DNA of 51,618 nucleotides, taken from contig NZ_JAGMUJ010000025.1 of assembly GCF_019049255.1 (NCBI RefSeq), forward strand, positions 1-51,618, read 5' to 3'. This DNA comes from Streptomyces sp. AC558_RSS880 (GTDB lineage Bacteria; Actinomycetota; Actinomycetes; Streptomycetales; Streptomycetaceae). Within the stretch, counting starts at the first letter, position 1. Each line of letters opens with the position of its first letter. The notes under the pieces are model-generated. The model saw only the letters and a list, made by a program, of their open reading frames with translations. It was not told the DNA's origin and ran no database searches. The translations under genes were made by a program, and so were the position numbers. Shown here piece by piece: positions 1 through 10,627 of the stretch.

Positions 1-89
1 TCTACACGCTCTTCGCCGCGCTCTCCATCCCGTTCGTCCTGAAGTTCGTCAAGGAGACGAAGGGCAAGTCGCTGGAGGAGATGGGCTGA
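1..89 (+). CDS. glcP: C-terminal end of a sugar porter (MFS), probably glucose permease GlcP; 5' truncated by window
   Basis: Only the last 28 codons are present, in the frame starting at base 3 and ending at a TGA at 87-89. The visible tail runs through a hydrophobic stretch into FVKETKGKSLEEMG. This matches the ETKG(R/K)S-LEE signature that closes the last helix of MFS sugar porters. The gene lies just upstream of ftsY, which from memory is where glcP1 sits in S. coelicolor, so a proton-coupled glucose permease is the likeliest identity. Family membership is well supported by the motif. The glucose specificity rests on synteny only. Confidence 0.6.
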   Translation, partial: YTLFAALSIPFVLKFVKETKGKSLEEMG

Positions 90-156
90 GCACCAGCCTC
101 CCCCAAGTCCGGGGAGAAGGACTCAAGTCCCCGCCGTCCCTCTCCCCGTACCCTCA

Positions 157-195
157 CCGCCGCCCTTGCCCGGGTCACCCGGGCAAGGGCGGCGG
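157..195 (+). terminator. Perfect 18-bp hairpin after the sugar permease
   Basis: Arms 157-174 and 178-195 are exact reverse complements around a 3-nt loop (TCA). The hairpin lies about 70 nt after the permease stop codon. There is no U tract, which is usual for Streptomyces terminators. It should separate the permease from ftsY. Confidence 0.75.
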
Positions 196-292
196 CGTGT
201 TCTCCCCGGGGACCGGGTATCAGGCGCGCCTTCGCGGACCCCGCGCGTAGAACGAACGGCCTTGCGGGAGGTCACGCCATACTGGGGCTGTT

Positions 293-1495
293 ATGGACAT
301 CGTCATCCTTGCTGTAGTCATCGCCGTGGTCGTGCTCGGCGCGCTCGGCGGGCTCATCGTCGGCAGTCGGCGCAGGAAGCCGCTGCCCCCGCCGCCGCCC
401 GCCGCGCCCGACATCACCGCCCCTCCGGCCGAACCGCACGTCGGCGAAGAGGCCGAGACGCCGCGGGAGGAACCGCGGCGCACCATAGAGGAGGTTGATC
501 TTCCGGCGGGCGCGGGTCCCGTCGTCATCGAGGAACCGCCCGCCGCAGAGGCTCCCGAGATCGAGATCCCGGAGCCCACCGCCGGCCGTCTGGTCCGGCT
601 GCGGGCCCGTCTCTCCCGTTCGCAGAACGCCCTGGGCAAGGGCCTGCTCATCCTGCTGTCCCGCGAGCACCTCGACGAGGACACCTGGGAGGAGATCGAG
701 GACACCCTGCTCACCGCCGACGTCGGTGTGCAGCCCACCCAGGAGCTGGTCGAGCGGCTGCGCGAGCGCGTGAAGGTGCTCGGCACCCGCACCCCCGAGG
801 AGCTGCGCGGACTGCTCCGCGAGGAGCTGATCACGCTGGTCGGCCCCGAGATGGACCGCACCGTGCACACCGAGAACGCGGCCGGGGGCCCCGGCATCGT
901 GATGGTCGTCGGCGTCAACGGCACCGGCAAGACCACCACCACCGGCAAGCTCGCCCGCGTCCTGGTCGCCGACGGCAACACCGTCGTGCTCGGTGCCGCC
1001 GACACCTTCCGTGCCGCCGCCGCCGACCAGCTGCAGACCTGGGGCGAGCGGGTCGGCGCCCACACCGTGCGCGGCCCGGAGGGCGGTGACCCCGCCTCCG
1101 TCGCGTTCGACGCGGTCAAGGAGGGCAAGGAGATGGCCGCCGACGCCGTGCTCATCGACACCGCAGGGCGGCTGCACACCAAGACCGGCCTCATGGACGA
1201 GCTCGGCAAGGTCAAGCGGGTCGTGGAGAAGCAGGCCCCGCTGGACGAGGTGCTGCTCGTGCTCGACGCCACCACCGGTCAGAACGGTCTGGTGCAGGCC
1301 CGGGTCTTCGCCGAGGTCGTCGACATCACCGGCATCGTGCTCACCAAGCTGGACGGTACGGCCAAGGGCGGCATCGTGATCGCCGTGCAGCGCGAGCTGG
1401 GCGTGCCGGTCAAGCTGGTCGGGCTCGGCGAGGGCGCGGACGATCTGGCGCCGTTCGAGCCGGACGCGTTCGTGGACGCCCTCATCGGGGAGTGA
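293..1495 (+). CDS. ftsY: Signal recognition particle receptor FtsY
   Basis: SRP-family GTPase of 400 aa. It is the membrane receptor that docks SRP-ribosome complexes and hands them to SecYEG. The N-terminal ~20 residues form a hydrophobic anchor typical of actinobacterial FtsY. A Pro/Glu-rich acidic linker (A domain) follows to about residue 100, then the NG domain. G1 (GVNGTGKTTT) is near residue 206, DTAGR near 290, and the TKLDG specificity motif near 351. A possible -10 (CATACT, 278-283) ends 9 nt before the ATG, and no clear Shine-Dalgarno is seen, so the mRNA may be nearly leaderless. Its partner Ffh is encoded about 7.5 kb downstream. Confidence 0.96.
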   Translation: MDIVILAVVIAVVVLGALGGLIVGSRRRKPLPPPPPAAPDITAPPAEPHVGEEAETPREEPRRTIEEVDLPAGAGPVVIEEPPAAEAPEIEIPEPTAGRLVRLRARLSRSQNALGKGLLILLSREHLDEDTWEEIEDTLLTADVGVQPTQELVERLRERVKVLGTRTPEELRGLLREELITLVGPEMDRTVHTENAAGGPGIVMVVGVNGTGKTTTTGKLARVLVADGNTVVLGAADTFRAAAADQLQTWGERVGAHTVRGPEGGDPASVAFDAVKEGKEMAADAVLIDTAGRLHTKTGLMDELGKVKRVVEKQAPLDEVLLVLDATTGQNGLVQARVFAEVVDITGIVLTKLDGTAKGGIVIAVQRELGVPVKLVGLGEGADDLAPFEPDAFVDALIGE

Positions 1496-1540
1496 GGCTC
1501 TGACTCCGACTCCGTCGGACGGATGCGGCAGACGCGAAGA

Positions 1541-1576
1541 AGCGCCCGCCCCCGAGCAGACCGGGGGACGGGCGCT
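1541..1576 (+). terminator. Hairpin downstream of ftsY
   Basis: AGCGCCCG plus a C run pairs with a G run plus ACGGGCGCT, a 13-bp stem with one bulged base and a short loop. It lies about 45 nt after the ftsY stop. Being symmetric, it could also end transcripts arriving from the minus-strand gene at 1753-2418. Confidence 0.7.
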
Positions 1577-1637
1577 TCGCCGTGTCCGGGGGCGCGCGGC
1601 GTCGGTGCGGGCCGGGGGTGGTCGTGCGGCCCGGCGC

Positions 1638-1735
1638 TTGCGGGGTACCTCCCCCAGAGGGGGTACCCCCAGCCCACCCGTGCCGCCCCTGGGGGTACCT
1701 CCCAGGCCTTTAAGGCACTGGGGGAGGCACGACTT
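1638..1735. repeat. Intergenic cluster of GGGGGTACC/CCC palindromes
   Basis: Between ftsY and the converging Prim-Pol-like gene is a dense set of overlapping inverted repeats built on GGGGTACCTCCCCC, GGGGGTACCCCC and CTGGGGGTACCTCCCAG. It ends in GCCTTTAAGGC and CTGGGGGAGG. The unit resembles the GGGGGTGCCCCC cluster at 12745-12805. It looks like a dispersed Streptomyces palindromic repeat family; a terminator role is also possible. Confidence 0.55.
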
Positions 1736-1752
1736 GCCCGCGGGGACGGCGG

Positions 1753-2418
1753 CTAGGTTCCCGAGCGGTGTGCCACGTACGCCAGCGTGCCGAGCAGCAG
1801 GCGGGCCTCCGGTGGGCGGGACGCCGAGTCCAGGGCGGGGGAGCGGAGCCAGCGCACCGGGCCCAGGTCGCCCCGGTCGGACGGCGGTGCCGTGATGTGC
1901 GTACCGGGTCCGAGGCCGTGCAGGTCCAGGGCGGCCGGGTCGTCCCAGCCCATGCGGTAGAGCAGCTCGGGCAGTGCGGCGGCGGCGCCGGGGGCGACGA
2001 AGAAGTGGGCGCGGCCGTCCGGGGTGGCGGCGACCGGGCCGACCGGCAGACCCATGCGCTCCAGCCGGGCCAGGGCGTGACGTCCGGCGGCCTCCGCGAC
2101 CTCGATCACGTCGAACGCCCGCCCGACCGGCAGCATCAGCGAGGCCCCCGGGAACTCCGACCAGATCGCGGTCACCTCGTCCAGCGGGGCCCCGGCGCGG
2201 ATCACCGGCGCGCGGTCCAGCGGATGTGCGCCCGGTGCCCGGCAGTCGGCGCGGCCGCAGGAGCAGGCGCCCGCGGCGGCCCGGACGCCCGGCACCACCT
2301 CCCAGCCCCACAGTCCGGTGTACTCCGCCACGACGGTGCCGTCCGAGGAGCGGCTCCGGCGACGCGAGCCGGACCGGATGTCGCGGATGCCCCGACTGAT
2401 GCCGATCGTGAAGCCCAT
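1753..2418 (-). CDS. Prim-Pol N-terminal-domain-like protein of unknown role
   Basis: 221 aa from an ATG at 2418, chosen because GGAGG sits 5-6 nt upstream on the minus strand; an upstream in-frame start lacks this. The layout recalls the bifunctional primase/polymerase N-terminal family: an N-terminal GWEVVPG strand, a Cys-rich CSCGRADCRAPGAHP segment, then MLPVGRAFDVIEV and a His-containing GRAHFFV strand. In active Prim-Pol enzymes the middle strand carries an acidic D-x-D/E pair that binds metal. Here it reads FDVIEVAE, so catalytic competence is doubtful. The gene is divergent from nsdA and convergent with ftsY. The family call is from memory of similar Streptomyces proteins, and the function is unknown. 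Confidence 0.65.
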   Translation of the reverse strand: MGFTIGISRGIRDIRSGSRRRSRSSDGTVVAEYTGLWGWEVVPGVRAAAGACSCGRADCRAPGAHPLDRAPVIRAGAPLDEVTAIWSEFPGASLMLPVGRAFDVIEVAEAAGRHALARLERMGLPVGPVAATPDGRAHFFVAPGAAAALPELLYRMGWDDPAALDLHGLGPGTHITAPPSDRGDLGPVRWLRSPALDSASRPPEARLLLGTLAYVAHRSGT

Positions 2419-2864
2419 GCCCCCTCCAACGGGTCCGACGTACCGACGGTCACGCATCGAACGCGGTAGGTGACTCTCTGTTTCCAGCTTCCCGGTGCCG
2501 CTCCACTCAACCGGCGCCCCGAAGCGCCTGGGGTGGTGCGTCCGGCGATGCGCGCCCTTCGATGCATCGCTGCACCCGCTTGTGGCTGTCCCGTGTCAAG
2601 TGAATCGCGGGATGGCAACGGTGAGTTCATTCGAAGGGGTGGCGAATGGTGGCGATTGCGGTTCCGCCATGGTGAGGCGAGTGATCATAGGGTTACTGTG
2701 TGTGCACGGCTTCTTGGGGCACATGCACTCGTGGGTATGCCGGAGGCAACTCGGCTTTCCGTTCGAAGGGTGACAACCGTCGGACGGGCGGCCCCGACAA
2801 CCGGCATTCTGATAGGGCTTGGCGCACTCGGCGACAAGTGGTCTTCAGGGATGGGGGCGTTCCA
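2419..2864. promoter_or_regulatory. 446-nt divergent intergenic region upstream of nsdA
   Basis: No convincing gene is seen here. The region should carry the divergent promoters of the Prim-Pol-like gene and nsdA. Candidate -10 elements on the plus strand are TAGGGT at 2688-2693 and TAGGGC near 2812; neither has a good -35 at standard spacing. Two similar TTCGAAGGG(G)TG segments, near 2629 and 2762, may be a repeated regulatory motif. Confidence 0.4.
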
Positions 2865-4361
2865 GTGAGCGGCAACGGCGGTGGCGGGACGAGCGCTGCG
2901 AGTGCGGAGAAACGCCCGAACGAGCTGCTCGCGTCGTGGTTCGTCCGCAGCGGCTGGTCCAAGGGCGAGCTCGCCCGCCAGGTCAACCGCAGGGCACGCC
3001 AGCTGGGCGCCAACCACATCTCCACCGACACCTCGCGCGTGCGCCGCTGGCTGGACGGCGAGAACCCGCGCGAGCCGATCCCCAGAATCCTGTCCGAACT
3101 GTTCTCCGAACGCTTCGGCGTCGTCGTCCCCGTCGAGGACCTGGGCCTGCGCACCACCCGCCCGGCACCCTCCACGACCGGCGTCGACCTGCCCTGGACG
3201 GGCCCGCAGACCGTGGCCCTGCTCAGCGAGTTCTCGCGCAGCGACCTGATGCTGGCGCGGCGCGGCTTCCTCGGGAGCTCGCTGGCCCTCTCCGCGGGCC
3301 CGTCCCTCATCGAGCCCATGCAGCGCTGGCTCGTCCCCTCCCCGTCCGTCCCGCTGCCACGGCCCGAGGCCGACCCGGTGTCCTCCTCCGCGCGCGCCCG
3401 CGGCCGGCTGTCCAAGCCGGAGCTGGACCTGCTGGAGACCACCACCGTGATGTTCCGGCAGTGGGACGCCCAGTGCGGCGGCGGCCTGCGCCGCAAGGCG
3501 GTCGTCGGACAGCTGCACGAGGTGACCGACCTGCTCCAGGAACCCCAGCCCGAGGCCACCACCCGACGCCTGTTCAAGGTCGCCGCCGAACTCGCCGAGC
3601 TGGCCGGCTGGATGTCGTACGACGTCGGGCTCCAGCCCACCGCGCAGAAGTACTTCGTGCTCGCCCTGCACGCCGCCAAGGAGGCCGGGGACCGGCCGCT
3701 CGGCTCGTACGTGCTGTCCAGCATGAGCAGGCAGATGATCCACCTCGGCCGGCCCGAGGACGCCCTGGAGCTGATCCACCTCGCGCAGTACGGCAGCCGG
3801 GACTGCGCGAGCCCGCGCACCCAGTCGATGCTGTATGCGATGGAGGCCCGCGCCTACGCCAACATGGGCCAGCCCGGCCGGTGCAAGCGGGCGGTGCGGA
3901 TGGCCGAGGACACCTTCGCCGAGGCCGACGAGTGGGACGAGCCCGACGCCGACTGGATCGGCTTCTTCTCCGAGGCCGAGCTGTACGCGGAGAACGCCCA
4001 CTCCTTCCGTGACCTCGCCTACGTCGCCGGCCGCAGCCCCACGTACGCCTCGCTCGCCGAGCCGCTGATGCGGCGGGCCGTGGAGCTGTTCGGCCGGGAG
4101 GGCGGCGAGCACCAGCGCTCCTACGCCCTCAACCTGATCGGCATGGCCACCGTCCACCTGCTGCAGAGCGAGCCCGAGCAGAGCGCGGTTCTCGCCACCG
4201 ACGCCATCAAGGCGGCCAAGAAGGTCCGTTCCGAACGCGTCAACACTCGTATCCGAAAGACGGTCGACACCGCCGTACGCGACTTCGGGGACCTCGCCGA
4301 AGTCGTCGAACTCAGCGAGCGGCTCGCGATCGAGCTGCCCGAGACCGCGGACGCGGTCTGA
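2865..4361 (+). CDS. nsdA: NsdA-type negative regulator of differentiation and antibiotic production
   Basis: 498 aa from a GTG at 2865; the reading frame is open upstream, but VSGNGGG matches the family start as I recall it. Residues ~20-95 form a conserved helical DNA-binding-like segment (NELLASWFVRSGWSKGELA, then VRRWLDGENP). The remainder is helical and TPR-like, with repeated Leu/Ala-rich segments from ~190 to the end. In S. coelicolor, loss of nsdA increases sporulation and antibiotic production (established for the orthologue). It lies upstream of the nitrogen operon but is separated from it by about 350 nt. Identification rests on strong resemblance and synteny; no DNA target is evident here. 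Confidence 0.88.
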   Translation: MSGNGGGGTSAASAEKRPNELLASWFVRSGWSKGELARQVNRRARQLGANHISTDTSRVRRWLDGENPREPIPRILSELFSERFGVVVPVEDLGLRTTRPAPSTTGVDLPWTGPQTVALLSEFSRSDLMLARRGFLGSSLALSAGPSLIEPMQRWLVPSPSVPLPRPEADPVSSSARARGRLSKPELDLLETTTVMFRQWDAQCGGGLRRKAVVGQLHEVTDLLQEPQPEATTRRLFKVAAELAELAGWMSYDVGLQPTAQKYFVLALHAAKEAGDRPLGSYVLSSMSRQMIHLGRPEDALELIHLAQYGSRDCASPRTQSMLYAMEARAYANMGQPGRCKRAVRMAEDTFAEADEWDEPDADWIGFFSEAELYAENAHSFRDLAYVAGRSPTYASLAEPLMRRAVELFGREGGEHQRSYALNLIGMATVHLLQSEPEQSAVLATDAIKAAKKVRSERVNTRIRKTVDTAVRDFGDLAEVVELSERLAIELPETADAV

Positions 4362-6386
<2,025 letters not shown>

Positions 6387-6414
6387 GGCAGGCGAACGGA
6401 ACAGGAGCCGCGGG

Positions 6415-8856
6415 GTGACGGGGACGGACATGCGAGACGAGACAGAGGACTCGGGACCCAGCGGCTACGCGGCGGCCCGGCTGCACCTTCTCACCGAGGA
6501 GGCGCGGTCCGGGCCGCCGCGCCGTGCCGCCCTCGCGGACCTCACCGACGACTGGCTCGGCGGACTGTTCGCGGCGGGCACGGAGGGGGCGCGCGGGGTG
6601 TCCCTGGTCGCCGTGGGCGGCTACGGGCGCGCGGAGCTGTCCCCGCGCAGCGACCTCGACCTCCTCCTGCTGCACGACGGCGGCGACCCCGAGGCGGTCG
6701 CCGCCCTCGCGGACCGCCTCTGGTACCCCGTCTGGGACCTGGGCCTCGCCCTCGACCACTCCGTCCGCACCCCCGCCGAGGCCCGGAAGACGGCCGGCGA
6801 GGACCTCAAGGTCCAGCTCGGGCTGCTGGACGCCCGGCACATCGCCGGTGACCTCGGCCTCACCACCGCCCTGCGCACGGCGGTCCTCGCCGACTGGCGC
6901 AACCAGGCGCCGAAACGCCTCCCCGCCCTGCGGGAACTGTGCGAGGAACGCGCCGAACGCCAGGGTGAACTGCAGTACCTCCTGGAACCCGACCTCAAGG
7001 AGGCCCGCGGCGGACTGCGCGACGCCACCGCGCTGCGCGCCGTCGCCGCCTCCTGGCTCGCCGACGCCCCGCGCGAGGGCCTCGCCGACGCCCGCCGCCG
7101 GCTCCTCGACGTACGGGACGCCCTGCACCTGACGACCGGGCGCGCCACCGACCGGCTCGCGCTCCAGGAACAGGACCAGGTCGCGGCCGAACTGGGCGTG
7201 CTCGACGCGGACGCGCTGCTGCGGCAGGTCTACGAGGCCGCGCGGGTCATCGCCTACGCCGGTGACGTCACCTGGCGCGAGGTGGGACGCGTGTTGCGCT
7301 CCCGCGCGGTGCGGCCCCGACTGCGTGCCATGTGGAGCGGCGGGAAGCCGACGCCTGAGCGTTCCCCGCTGGCCGAAGGGGTCGTGGAACACGACGGCGA
7401 GGTGGTGCTCGCCCGTGCCGCGCGCCCCGAACGCGACCCCGTGCTTCCCCTGCGCGCCGCGGCCGCCGCCGCGCAGGCCGGGCTCCCGCTCTCCCTGCAC
7501 GCCGCACGGCGCATGGCGACCGGTGCGCGCCCCCTGCCCACGCCGTGGCCCGCCGAGGCCCGGGAACAACTCGTGACCCTGCTGGGCTCCGGCCGCCCCA
7601 CCGTCGAGGTCTGGGAGGCGCTGGAGGCGGAGGGCCTGGTCAGCCTGCTGCTGCCGGACTGGGACCGGGTGCGCTGCCGCCCGCAGCGCAACGCCGTGCA
7701 CCTGTGGACCGTCGACCGGCACCTCATCGAGACCGCCGTGCGCGCCTCCGCGTTCACCCGCCGCGTCAGCCGCCCCGACCTGCTGCTGGTCGCCGCGCTG
7801 CTGCACGACATCGGCAAGGGATGGCCCGGCGACCACGCGGTGGCCGGCGAGGTCATCGCCAGGGACGTGGCCGCCCGCATCGGCTTCGACCAGCACGACG
7901 TCACGGTGATCGCCACCCTCGTACGCCACCATCTGCTGCTCGTCGAGACCGCCACCCGGCGCGACCTGGAGGACCCCGCCACCGTACGCGCGGTCGCCGA
8001 CGCCGTCGGCGCCCAGGGCACCCTCGAACTGCTGCACGCCCTCACCGAGGCGGACGCCCTCGCCACCGGGCCGGCCGCCTGGTCGTCCTGGCGCGCCTCG
8101 CTCGTCGCCGACCTGGTCGAACGGGTCTCCGCCGTGCTGTCCGGAGACGCCCCGGACGGGCCCGGGGAAGCCCTTCCCACCGCGGAACAGGAGCGCCTCG
8201 CGATCGAGGCCGTCGCCACGGGCGCGCCGGTGCTGTCCCTGCGGGCCCGGACCGAGCCGCCCGCCGAGCCCTCCGGCGGTCCCGAGCCGCTGGGCGTGGA
8301 ACTGCGCATCGCCGTACCCGACCAGGCGGGCGTGCTGCCCGCCGTGGCCGGGGTGCTCGCCATGCACCGGCTGACCGTACGGACCGCGGAACTGCGCGCC
8401 CTGGACCTCCCGGACGGCGTGGACGGCTCCGTGCTGCTGCTGGACTGGCGGGTCGCCGCCGAGTACGGCTCCCTGCCCCAGGCCGCCCGGCTCCGCGCGG
8501 ACCTCGTACGCGCCCTCGACGGCACCCTGGACATCGCCGGCCGGCTCGCCGAACGGGACGCCGCCTACCCGCGCCGCCGGGGCGTGGTGGCGCCGCCGCC
8601 GCGCGTGACGGTCGCCCCGGCCGCCTCCCGGCACGCCACCGTGATAGAGGTCCGCGCGCAGGACGCGCCGGGGCTGCTGTTCCGGATCGGGCGGGCGCTG
8701 GAGGACGCGGCGGTGCGCGTGCGGAGTGCGCATGTGAGCACGCTGGGGGCGAACGCGGTCGATGCCTTTTACGTGACGCAGGAGCAGGGTGTGCCTCTGC
8801 CGGAAGAGGAGGCGGTGGCTGTGGCGCGGAAGCTGGAGGAGGCGCTGCGGGCGTGA
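6415..8856 (+). CDS. glnD: PII nucleotidyltransferase GlnD
   Basis: 813 aa from GTG 6415, which has AGGAG 7 nt upstream; an internal ATG at 6430 is less well placed. Domains in order: a nucleotidyltransferase domain with GGYGRAELSPRSDLDLLLL near residue 65, a central helical region, an HD domain (LLHDIGKG, with GDHAVAGE following) near residue 463, and two C-terminal ACT domains (VPDQAGVLPAV near 635; VRAQDAPGLLF near 745). It modifies and demodifies GlnK; in Streptomyces the modification is adenylylation. It is the last gene of the amtB-glnK-glnD operon. Confidence 0.95.
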   Translation: MTGTDMRDETEDSGPSGYAAARLHLLTEEARSGPPRRAALADLTDDWLGGLFAAGTEGARGVSLVAVGGYGRAELSPRSDLDLLLLHDGGDPEAVAALADRLWYPVWDLGLALDHSVRTPAEARKTAGEDLKVQLGLLDARHIAGDLGLTTALRTAVLADWRNQAPKRLPALRELCEERAERQGELQYLLEPDLKEARGGLRDATALRAVAASWLADAPREGLADARRRLLDVRDALHLTTGRATDRLALQEQDQVAAELGVLDADALLRQVYEAARVIAYAGDVTWREVGRVLRSRAVRPRLRAMWSGGKPTPERSPLAEGVVEHDGEVVLARAARPERDPVLPLRAAAAAAQAGLPLSLHAARRMATGARPLPTPWPAEAREQLVTLLGSGRPTVEVWEALEAEGLVSLLLPDWDRVRCRPQRNAVHLWTVDRHLIETAVRASAFTRRVSRPDLLLVAALLHDIGKGWPGDHAVAGEVIARDVAARIGFDQHDVTVIATLVRHHLLLVETATRRDLEDPATVRAVADAVGAQGTLELLHALTEADALATGPAAWSSWRASLVADLVERVSAVLSGDAPDGPGEALPTAEQERLAIEAVATGAPVLSLRARTEPPAEPSGGPEPLGVELRIAVPDQAGVLPAVAGVLAMHRLTVRTAELRALDLPDGVDGSVLLLDWRVAAEYGSLPQAARLRADLVRALDGTLDIAGRLAERDAAYPRRRGVVAPPPRVTVAPAASRHATVIEVRAQDAPGLLFRIGRALEDAAVRVRSAHVSTLGANAVDAFYVTQEQGVPLPEEEAVAVARKLEEALRA

Positions 8857-8891
8857 CCTTCTGGTCACGTCATGCGTTTACGGGATGCGCT

Positions 8892-8943
8892 CCCCGCCGA
8901 CGCGGGGTTTCCGTCCCCGCCTGCTGACCTCAGCGGGCGGGGG
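8892..8943 (+). terminator. Two tandem hairpins after glnD
   Basis: CCCCGC-n4-GCGGGG at 8892-8907 is followed by TTT. A second stem, CCCCGC(C)TGCT paired with AGCGGGCGGGG, spans about 8914-8943 and runs into CGATTTA. Both lie 35-90 nt after the glnD stop and before ffh, so they probably end the nitrogen operon. Confidence 0.6.
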
Positions 8944-9016
8944 CGATTTACTTGCCGGGCCGGATACCCTGGAGGGCAGCCCAGATTCGCCCCCGACCCC
9001 GAGGACCGACGCCGCC

Positions 9017-10567
9017 GTGTTCGATACTCTCTCCGACCGCCTCAGCGCGACTTTCAAAAACCTCCGCGGAAAAGGCCGGCTGAGCGAAGCGGACATCGAC
9101 GCCACGGCGCGTGAGATCCGTATCGCGCTGCTGGAAGCGGACGTGGCCCTGCCCGTCGTCCGCGCGTTCATCAAGAACGTCAAGGAACGCGCCCTCGGTG
9201 CCGAGGTCTCCAAGGCGCTCAATCCGGCGCAGCAGATCATCAAAATCGTCAACGACGAACTGATCACCATCCTCGGCGGCGAGACCCGCCGCCTGCGCTT
9301 CGCCAAGCAGCCGCCGACCGTGATCATGCTGGCCGGTCTGCAGGGTGCCGGTAAGACCACCCTCGCGGGCAAGCTCGGCCACTGGCTGAAGGAGCAGGGC
9401 CACTCGCCGGTGCTGGTCGCCGCCGACCTCCAGCGCCCCAACGCCGTCAACCAGCTGAGCGTCGTCGCCGAGCGTGCGGGCGTCGCCGTCTACGCGCCCG
9501 AGCCGGGCAACGGCGTGGGCGACCCGGTGAAGGTCGCCAAGGACTCCATCGACTTCGCGCGGACCAAGGTCCACGACATCGTGATCGTGGACACCGCCGG
9601 CCGCCTGGGCATCGACCAGGAGATGATGCAGCAGGCCGCGGACATCAGGGACGCCGTTCACCCCGATGAGATCCTCTTCGTCGTCGACGCGATGATCGGT
9701 CAGGACGCGGTCAACACCGCCGAGGCCTTCCGCGACGGCGTCGGCTTCGACGGCGTGGTGCTCTCCAAGCTCGACGGTGACGCGCGCGGTGGTGCGGCGC
9801 TGTCGATCCGGCAGGTCACCGGCAAGCCGATCATGTTCGCGTCCAACGGTGAGAAGCTCGACGACTTCGACGCCTTCCACCCGGACCGGATGGCCTCCCG
9901 CATCCTCGACATGGGTGACCTGCTCACCCTGATCGAGCAGGCGGAGAAGACGTTCAGCCAGGAAGAGGCCGAGAAGATGGCCTCCAAGCTGGCGTCGAAG
10001 AAGGGCCAGGACTTCACCCTGGACGACTTCCTGGCCCAGATGGAGCAGGTCAGGAAGATGGGCAGCATCTCGAAGCTGCTCGGCATGCTGCCCGGCATGG
10101 GCCAGATCAAGGACCAGATCAACAACCTGGACGAGCGGGACGTCGACCGCACCGCCGCGATCATCAAGTCGATGACCCCGGCGGAGCGTCAGGAGCCGAC
10201 GATCATCAACGGCTCGCGCCGTGCCCGTATCGCCAAGGGTTCCGGTGTCGAGGTCAGCGCGGTGAAGAACCTGGTCGAGCGGTTCTTCGAGGCCCGCAAG
10301 ATGATGTCCCGCATGGCTCAGGGCGGCGGCATGCCCGGGATGCCCGGGATGCCGGGCATGGGTGGCGGTCCGGGCCGGCAGAAGAAGAAGCAGAAGCAGG
10401 CCAAGGGCAAGCAGCGCTCCGGCAACCCGATGAAGCGCAAGCAGCAGGAGCAGGAGGAGGCCGCGCGCCGCGCCGCCGCCGCGGAGGGTGGCAACGCCTT
10501 CGGGCTGCCGCAGCAGGGCGGCAAGGACTTCGAGCTGCCCGACGAGTTCAAGAAGTTCATGGGCTGA
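9017..10567 (+). CDS. ffh: Signal recognition particle protein Ffh (SRP54)
   Basis: 516-aa GTPase that binds signal sequences on the ribosome together with 4.5S RNA and docks to FtsY. The GTG at 9017 gives the family start VFDTLSDRL; the open frame extends further upstream without family similarity. The NG domain has GLQGAGKTT near residue 108, DTAGRLG near 193 and SKLDGDARGG near 250. The methionine-rich M domain begins about residue 330 (MGSISKLLGMLPGMGQ) and ends in a GMPGMPGMPGM repeat plus a Lys-rich tail, as in other actinobacteria. A GAGGAC ribosome site lies 10 nt upstream. Confidence 0.97.
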   Translation: MFDTLSDRLSATFKNLRGKGRLSEADIDATAREIRIALLEADVALPVVRAFIKNVKERALGAEVSKALNPAQQIIKIVNDELITILGGETRRLRFAKQPPTVIMLAGLQGAGKTTLAGKLGHWLKEQGHSPVLVAADLQRPNAVNQLSVVAERAGVAVYAPEPGNGVGDPVKVAKDSIDFARTKVHDIVIVDTAGRLGIDQEMMQQAADIRDAVHPDEILFVVDAMIGQDAVNTAEAFRDGVGFDGVVLSKLDGDARGGAALSIRQVTGKPIMFASNGEKLDDFDAFHPDRMASRILDMGDLLTLIEQAEKTFSQEEAEKMASKLASKKGQDFTLDDFLAQMEQVRKMGSISKLLGMLPGMGQIKDQINNLDERDVDRTAAIIKSMTPAERQEPTIINGSRRARIAKGSGVEVSAVKNLVERFFEARKMMSRMAQGGGMPGMPGMPGMGGGPGRQKKKQKQAKGKQRSGNPMKRKQQEQEEAARRAAAAEGGNAFGLPQQGGKDFELPDEFKKFMG

Positions 10568-10583
10568 GAACCTGTCGTACGGC

Positions 10584-10619
10584 ACCGGGGCGTCCCCTCA
10601 TCCCAGGGGGCGCCCCGGT
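10584..10619. terminator. Bidirectional terminator between ffh and the methyltransferase gene
   Basis: ACCGGGGCG at 10584-10592 pairs with CGCCCCGGT at 10611-10619, and an inner CCCC/GGGG pair extends the stem. It lies between two convergent genes and can serve both. Confidence 0.8.
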
Positions 10620-10627
10620 GGCGTGTG

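Noticed and set aside
272..2311. Minus-strand 679-aa frame opposite ftsY
   Set aside because: It lies antisense to ftsY and is Arg/Gly/Pro-rich with no domain; it also overlaps the better-supported Prim-Pol-like gene.
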